A program made the translations under genes and the position numbers. The notes below the pieces were generated by a model. It was given only the letters and a program-made list of their open reading frames with translations. It had not been told where the DNA came from and ran no database searches. Of a DNA stretch of 64,000 nt, positions 58,021 through 64,000 are shown in pieces. Within the stretch, counting starts at the first letter, position 1, and every line of letters begins with the position of its first letter. This stretch comes from Naematelia aurantialba (lineage: Eukaryota; Basidiomycota; Tremellomycetes; Tremellales; Naemateliaceae), in the NCBI GenBank assembly GCA_021527695.1, contig JAKFAO010000001.1:1302001-1366000 (forward strand). The letters are read 5' to 3'.

Positions 58021-60617
58021 CTAGTCGACCTCCTCCATCGAGCCGCCCGCCTCCTCGAGCGCAGGCACATCCTCGGTGGTTGCCTCGGGAGCCGATGGCT
58101 CAGCGTCCGCATCGATAGACAGACCCAGCGCGATCATCCGGTTGATGCGCGAGGCGAAATCTTGTGGGGCAGTAAGAGTGAAGCCCGAAGTCTACAACCG
58201 CGTCAGCATGGACTTCACAGACGTGGTTTGTGATGATCGACTTACCAAAAGAGCAGTCTCGAACAGCAGGTAGGTCAAGTCGCGGACAGTCTTGTCCGAT
58301 TTGTCCTCGGCAACACGGGCCCTGAGCTCCTTGATGATGGGATGCGCGGGGTTGAGCTCCATCGTCTTCTTGGACGCCATGTACGATGACATGGACGAAT
58401 CACGCAGTGCTTGGGCCTTCATGATACGCTCCATGTTGGACGACCAGCCGAATTGACCAGTGACCAGCACACAGGGAGAGTCGGTGATTCGGTTCGACAC
58501 GACAACCTTCTCCACCTTGTCGCCAAGGTTCTCCTTGATCGCAGCGCACAGACCCTCGTAGTCCTTCACGGCCCTATTGTTTTGTCAGCTACCGTCACTC
58601 GATCTTACAACAGTCCAAACTCACTGCTCACGGGCCTCCTTCTCCTCAGGTGTCTCCTCAAGCTCGAGTCCCTCCTTGGACACGGACACCAGCTTCTTGC
58701 CGTCAAACTCCTTGAGCTGAGTGACAGCGTACTCATCGATGGGGTCGACAAGAAGCAGGACCTCGAAGCCCTTCTTCTTCAGGACCTCAAGGAACGGAGA
58801 GTCCCGGACGGCCTCGAGAGACTCGCCAGTGAGGTAGTAGATCGACTTTTGGACCTCGGGCATCCGGGTGATGTAGTCTTTGAACGAGGTCTGCTCGTCG
58901 GCCGACTTGGTCGAGTGGAAGCGGAGGAACTCTGCAATCTTGTTGCGGTTGGCCGCGTCCTCGTGAATACCGAGCTTGAGGTTCTTTTGGAAGGCGTTAT
59001 AGAATTTGTCAAAGTTCTCCTTGTCCTCGGCGATCTCGCTCAAAAGGTCGAGGGTCTTCTTGACCAGGTTCTTTCGGATGACCTTCAAGATCTTGTTCTG
59101 CTGAAGGGTCTCACGAGAGATGTTGAGGGGCAAGTCCTCCGAGTCGACAACACCGACGACAAAGTTGAGGTACTCGGGCATGACTGAGAGGTCAGCCAGC
59201 TGTTTCAATGCAGCCTGTGGGTGTACTCACGCTCCTCGTTGTCCTCAGTGATAAAGACACGCCTGACGTAAAGCTTGATGTTGTGTCTCTTCTTCTTGGT
59301 CTCAAAGAGGTCGAACGGCGCGCGCTTGGGGATGAAGAGCATCGCCTTGAACTCAAGCTGACCCTCAACCGAGAAGTGCTTGACAGCAAGGTGGTCTTCC
59401 CAGTCGTTTGAGATCGACTTGTAGAACGATGCGTACTCTTCAGGAGTGACATCAGACGGGTTTCTATCAACGTCAGCAGAGGTCGTCGAACATACAGGGA
59501 CCAGCTTACCTCGTCCAGATGGGTTTTTGCTTGTTGAGCTCCTCGTTCTCGGTGGTTGTCTCGGTAACCTTTTTGGTTTTCTTTGCCTTGTCCTTCTTCG
59601 CAGAGTCCTCGTCCTCGACCTCCTGAATTTTGGCGTCACCCTCCTTGACCTCCTCCTCCTCCTCGACCTCCTTCTCGATCTCCTTGGTCACGACAAGCTG
59701 GATGGGGTAGGAGATGAACTCGGACTGTACGCTGCATCAGCTTGTGCACCTATTACTTCAGCCCAGCAGCCACTCACGTGCTTCTTGACGATCTCGCGGA
59801 TCCTCTTCTCCTCGAGATACTCTTTCAGGTCTTCCTTGATGAAAAGCTTCATCGAGGTACCTCGGCCGAGTCTGGGTCCATCAACATCCTCGGTGATGGT
59901 GAAAGTGCCGCCTGCGGCCGACTCCCAGATGTACTGCTCGTCGTCGTTGTGCTTGGTGGTGACCTGCACCTTCTCGGCAACAAGGTATGACGAGTAGAAA
60001 CCGACACCGAACTGTCCTGTTGACCGTCAGCTCGTGCTGCAACGCACAGACACCCTTCCAGGTGGTGGTGTCGGTGGTGGAGAGGGGATCGAGGCTGTCC
60101 CCGGGAAGGTATAAGACTAGGACTCACCAATCATAGAGATGTCTGCGCCGGAGCTAAGGGCTTCCATGAACGCCTTTGTGCCGGACTTTGCGATCGTACC
60201 GAGGTTGTTGACCAAGTCGGCCTTGGTCATACCGATACCAGTATCACGAATAGTCAACGTGCCCTCCTCCTTGTTGGGCGTGATGCGGATGTACAGCTCC
60301 TTCTCCGAGTCGAGCTGCGTGGGGTCGGTGAGAGCCGCATAGCGGATCTTGTCGAGCGCATCAGACGAGTTGGAGATGAGTTCTCGCAGGAAAATCTCCT
60401 TGTTCGAGTAGAAGGTGTTGATGATCAGGTCGAGAAGCTGGGAGATCTCGGCCTAGCAGGACGTTAGCTTTGCTCCTTTCACTTCCAGTCCAAGTTTCCC
60501 AAAATATGAGAAAGCGTAGAGCGACGTGGAGGGGCGATATGGCGATATGAAAGGAGTGACGATGAGGAGAGCTGGGAAGCGTCGACCTACCTGGAAGCCA
60601 AATGTTTCAGTGGACAT
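58021..60617 (-). CDS. HSP90: Cytosolic heat shock protein 90
   Basis: Six or seven exons encode about 700 residues, the normal HSP90 length. The start [20 protein letters not shown] with [20 protein letters not shown] and ALDKIRY opens the GHKL ATPase domain; [24 protein letters not shown] sequence, [30 protein letters not shown] and [19 protein letters not shown] follow. The charged linker ([20 protein letters not shown]) leads to the middle domain with [58 protein letters not shown] and [19 protein letters not shown]. The dimerisation domain contains [20 protein letters not shown] and [19 protein letters not shown]. It ends EEVD (MEEVD), the TPR co-chaperone docking motif of cytosolic HSP90. 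The ATP-dependent chaperone matures kinases and receptors; introns are short except near the 5' end. Confidence 0.98.
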
Positions 60618-61038
60618 GTTGAATGGGCTTTTTTAGGTGGATTCTGAGAAAGGAAGTCAGCGTCGAGCTTCTTCTCAAGTCATTCCACCCAGGTGCAGAC
60701 TCACATGTAGGTACGAATGGATGAAGTAGCTTGTAATGTGCTGCTCTTCGTAAGTTTTGGTGAGAAGGAAGTTGTCAAAGAGGGAACCAGGGGCGTTTAA
60801 GAAGTTGAGACGGAGGAAACGCGACACGATGACCCGGCATTCGCCAGAAAGTTCCACGGGACCTAGGGGGTGGAGGGGAAATTCGTGACGTGGTAATTGA
60901 TTTTCACGCCCCTTGGAATGTCTGATAACATCAGATGCTTCAATGCATGTAGCTAGTATCGAGTACAACAGAATCGAGATAGCAGCTACTCTACATATAT
61001 TCCTTCACAAACTATCAACATGCTACCAGTATAAAACG
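60618..61038. promoter_or_regulatory. HSP90 upstream region and 3' end of the next gene
   Basis: No gene is supported in 421 bases. Inverted GAA/TTC-type words that could be heat shock elements appear near 60645-60680 (gattctgagaaaggaagtc, cgagcttcttctcaag), consistent with an HSP90 promoter, but the spacing is imperfect. An additional leader intron cannot be excluded. Confidence 0.4.
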
Positions 61039-63192
61039 TCACGACTTGCCAGCCATTTTGAGCAGAGACTTGATCGTGCCCGAAGACTTTGAGAATCCCG
61101 TTGGCGAGTTATCACTTGCTGGTGAAGGCTGAGTCGATGGTGATGCAGATGGCTTGTTCGGTATTGGTGGGCTCTGGGAGCTGCCCGGCAGTTTATTTGC
61201 CGCTTTTAATGTCTCTCTTCGCCCAGGCTTCAAGTCAGGCAACTCAATCGTAGAGAGATATATCGCAATGTTGGGCGGAGGCGTCCACGCTTTGATGGAG
61301 CCGTTCCTGCCAAGTGATGGTCTGCCCTGTCAATGCCGTACGGCAGTTGCGTAGACACGGAACCTACTGAGGCTCGTCGTCCAGGTTGATGACTTTTGGT
61401 CCAGGGCGCTCAGGCAATGGCTTGCTGATGTCCTCTTCTATGACGTACTGGTGCAGGTCACCTAAACCCTCGCGATGCCGGAATCTGCCACATCAGCCCG
61501 TGTTGCGATCCTATATAGTGACCGATAGCCGTGACCGTCACGCTTTCCAATGATGAAACGCACCTTGTGACTCCCAACGAAACGGCAAGGGCCCGCTGAC
61601 TCGCCTGGGCAGTCTTGGTGCGAAGGACAATGAAGAGCACGTTGGGGTCCTGGTCAGTCAGCCGGGCGTGGTGATTCTCCGGCTTACCTCCAGGAGACCA
61701 CACGCTCTGGCCACATGGCGGTCGGTATCGTCATCGACCCCGACCTGTATCTCGTTCGGATTTTCCTGTGCGAGTCAGCCATCTGCATCCATAATCTTCG
61801 GGACTGGCATTCTCCAGTACTCCCCGCTCTGGAAACGCCAATTCCATAAGCTAAAGATCAAGGATGCTGTCGACTGACTGGCTCATAGTCTTCCTCGCTG
61901 ATCACTCTCTCGATCTGCGCTGACGTTTGAGATCTTTGCACCGACCTCGCACTATCGGTAGACGACGACGCCGACATGCCGGGTCGAGATGCGCGCAGCC
62001 GGTCATCGGCGGCATCGATAAAGCATATCAAGGTGGTGACGAGCAGTGTCTCGAGCCCGCGCAGGTCGCGGATATCGTCGGGGAATCGCTCGATGTTGTA
62101 GTGCAGGATCTGCAAGCGGGCAGGCGCGGTCTTGTCTGCCTCGCGGGCTCTGCGTCGCGGGTGAGTGGTGCGTTGGCTTGCGGAGAGCAGCAGGAGAGGA
62201 GAGAAGGCAGCAGGAGAGGAGAGAAGGAAGAGAAGGAGGAAGGAATAGGAGAGAAGAAGAGCAGAAGAAGAAGAATAAAGGACGAGAAGGGAGAAGAGAC
62301 GCACATGCATATCTCGACTTTTGGATCTGGTTTCCGGTCGAGCGAGCAGATATAGTCCTTGCCATACACCTCGCGGGTCCACCTGTACTTGTTTCTACTG
62401 TGCATCAGCACCGGCTCTTGCTTGAGATCCCGCACATAGCGGTAGTGCATGGGGTTGATTTGATGCGCACGCTTCAAAATGGAATGTCCATTCCTACTTT
62501 CCGAGCGAGCGTCAGCTGGTCTCCCAATGTCTTAGGAGCATATCAGCCTACAAAATTGCTATTGTATTGTGTGGTCAGCATTGCTCCCATGGAGGTGAGC
62601 CACATAGAGGGTAGGGAAGGGGACAGCCCATTGAAGAGAGGGGACGGAGAGGTGACACACATCTTCCCGCTGAACTCAAAGACGACATCCTCCTCCGGCC
62701 CGTGTAGTTGCAACCTGCGTCTCTTGGATTTGTCGGTCGCGAATCCGACACTGGCGAGGCGGGCGGTCGTAAGTGGGTCTAGCGGGTGAGCTTGGTCAGG
62801 TGTCCACCGAGGGTGAACATCGGCACTGAAATTATACAGGGATGGAGAAACGAGGAATTTTGAAGAAGAGGATTGTGAAGAACGAGGCTTTGTGAGGAGC
62901 GAGGAATTGTGAAGAACAAGCAATTGTGAAGAAAGAGGAATTGTGAAGAAAGAGGATTGTCAAGAACGAGGATTGCGAACAACGAGGAATCGAGCAAGTT
63001 CAGCGTCAGCGGCTGCCCCTCACCGTAGATAGCAGCAGCATACGCCTCTCCGTCCCTCGCCTCCCTCACCCGCGCATAGCGCGCCGTGTTCTCCGCGTCG
63101 GCAATGAGGTTCTCCACTGCTTCTGTCACGCTCGGGTCGGTCGACGAAGGGATCAGGTGGAGGGTGTAGCACGCCGTATCGCGCAGTGCCAT
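61039..63192 (-). CDS. Conserved-looking protein of unknown function (PH-like N-terminal region possible)
   Basis: Eight or so exons give about 430 residues. The start is MALRDTACYTLHLIPSSTDP; then VTEAVENLIADAENTARYAR, and across a long repeat intron DPLTTARLASVGFATDKSKR, RRLQLHGPEEDVVFEFSGKM, SILKRAHQINPMHYRYVRDL, KQEPVLMHSRNKYRWTREVY, GKDYICSLDRKPDPKVEICI. A region with READKTAPARLQILHYNIER, FPDDIRDLRGLETLLVTTLI and CFIDAADDRLR follows, then DPNVLFIVLRTKTAQASQRA, HREGLGDLHQYVIEEDISKP, and a basic Ser/Pro-rich tail ending KSLLKMAGKS. I cannot name a family. The alternation of aromatic strands with KYRWTREVYG and ICSLDRKPDPKVEICI resembles a beta-rich lipid- or peptide-binding fold, but this is inference only. 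Frame-keeping introns throughout make the gene itself fairly sure. Confidence 0.65.
62150..62304. repeat. Purine/pyrimidine repeat intron in the orphan gene (first of two)
   Basis: The 155-nt intron holds gcaggagaggagagaaggca repeated twice and a run of agaagaagaagaataaagga on +, so it is pyrimidine-rich on the sense strand. The donor is GTGCGT and the acceptor GACGCAG. Confidence 0.75.
62779..63023. repeat. Purine/pyrimidine repeat intron in the orphan gene (second)
   Basis: The 245-nt first intron is filled from 62845 to 62998 by about eight copies of a unit like ttgtgaagaacgaggaa, with variants. It is pyrimidine-rich on the sense strand; donor GTGAGG, acceptor CGCTAG. Confidence 0.8.
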
Positions 63193-64000
63193 GGCGGGCA
63201 CGAGCTGCGTCGGCACCAGTAACAGAGCTCGGAGTAGAGCCAGCCCAGGCCAGCCTGAACAGTAAGCAGGAGCAGTCGCTGGAGAGGAGGCAAGAGGCAA
63301 GAGAGAAGAAGAAAGAGGCAAGAGCGAAGAGAGGACAAGCAAGGGATGGTGAATGGTCCAGCAGGGGACGGTGGAATGGTCAAGGGCAGGCGGCGTGACG
63401 CCGCTGCACCGCTTGATACGGCCAGTCCAGGCACGCGTGTTTCGAAGTTGGGTGGCAAGTATCCGCCAATCTATTGAATCGATTACGTGCTCGTCACTAT
63501 GCTGTCAAGAGGAGTACAGACTTGTCAGGCCGCGCAGATGAATGACTGTCAGGTTGTGTGGGCGCATGTTGTCTAGATGTCGTCGTTGGCAGTGGAGAAA
63601 ATATGATGTCAGGAGGTGTGGCCGCATGGAGAATCGGTCGGGCGGTAGACGCAAGTTGTCCAGCGGTGTAGCTTCACGTCGGTGTAGATGCGTAACAGTA
63701 CGCACAAGAGACGTAACAGTGCCCACAAGAGACAGACATGCATGCCAAGACCCAAAGAGGATGCGATCACAAAGAAAGTACGATTACTGTCACAAGGCAA
63801 CGATACAGGAAGAGAGGAAAACAAGTACAAACATCCCAATCTACTCTACCAACCCCCGTCGCAATGCTGTCTTTTTGGTCTCTGACAAGCCGCTCGGCTT
63901 GAGAGTCTCCTTCGTAACAAGCACCATGATTACCGGCAAGATCTACCGCTGACATCGGTCCACCATGGCCAACGGTCCACCACTGCGATCGGTCCGCCAC
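63193..64000. other. Intergenic to window end
   Basis: These 808 bases lie upstream of the orphan gene. A purine run (agaagaagaaagaggcaagag, 63303 onward) and a loose direct repeat of cggtccacca/cggtccgcca at 63955-64000 are visible. An ATG at 63964 opens a frame that leaves the window, too short to judge. No gene is supported. Confidence 0.5.

Noticed and set aside
58411..59187. 258-codon + strand open frame
   Set aside because: It is antisense to HSP90 and reads as a Leu/Val-rich mirror of that coding strand.
1..64000. tRNA genes
   Set aside because: I looked for GGTTCGA-type T-loop boxes with matching acceptor stems. The few hits (for example near 22443 and 58490) lie in gene regions and lack a cloverleaf.

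Overview
The window is nuclear DNA of a fungus, most probably a basidiomycete yeast of the Tremellomycetes. Nearly every gene is broken by many GT-AG introns, most only about 40-60 nt long with CTNAC/CTGAY-like branch sites, and the products are conserved fungal housekeeping proteins: HSP90, Rpt5, eIF5, PRP5, TRAPPC5, TCTP, Pet127 and a PPZ-type phosphatase. No tRNA, rRNA, CRISPR array or prokaryotic feature was seen. All splice models were made by eye from reading frame, splice signals and family resemblance, so single exon ends may be off.

Layout. 1-16.5 kb: a Pet127 homologue cut by the window start, TCTP, a small putative mitochondrial protein, a cytochrome b5/acyl-CoA dehydrogenase fusion, the splicing helicase PRP5, a UBR7-type PHD/UBR-box protein and TRAPPC5/Trs31. 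16.8-19.9 kb: an apparently intact PIF/Harbinger DNA transposon with terminal inverted repeats, a 3-bp target duplication, a Myb-like ORF and a DDE transposase, inserted between divergent TRS31 and PPZ1. 20.7-42.8 kb: PPZ-type phosphatase, eIF5, an EF-hand MscS channel, a His-rich orphan, an M50B-like membrane protein and an Mdm1/SNX-type PXA-RGS-PX sorting nexin. 42.8-57.6 kb: a Swc3-like nuclear protein with a GATA-like zinc finger, a DENN-family LCHN/Anr2 protein, Rpt5, an unresolved acidic protein, an uncharacterised multi-pass membrane protein and a small putative single-pass protein whose last intron and exon are tandemly duplicated. 58-63.2 kb: HSP90 and an orphan; the rest looks non-coding.

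The genes do not form an operon or a recognisable cluster; they are ordinary neighbours, several in divergent pairs sharing short promoters. The most unusual features are the intact transposon, several genes in which one intron is swollen to 150-300 nt by strand-biased purine/pyrimidine tandem repeats, and the terminal-exon duplication near 57.6 kb. I found no convincing novel defence or biosynthetic system.
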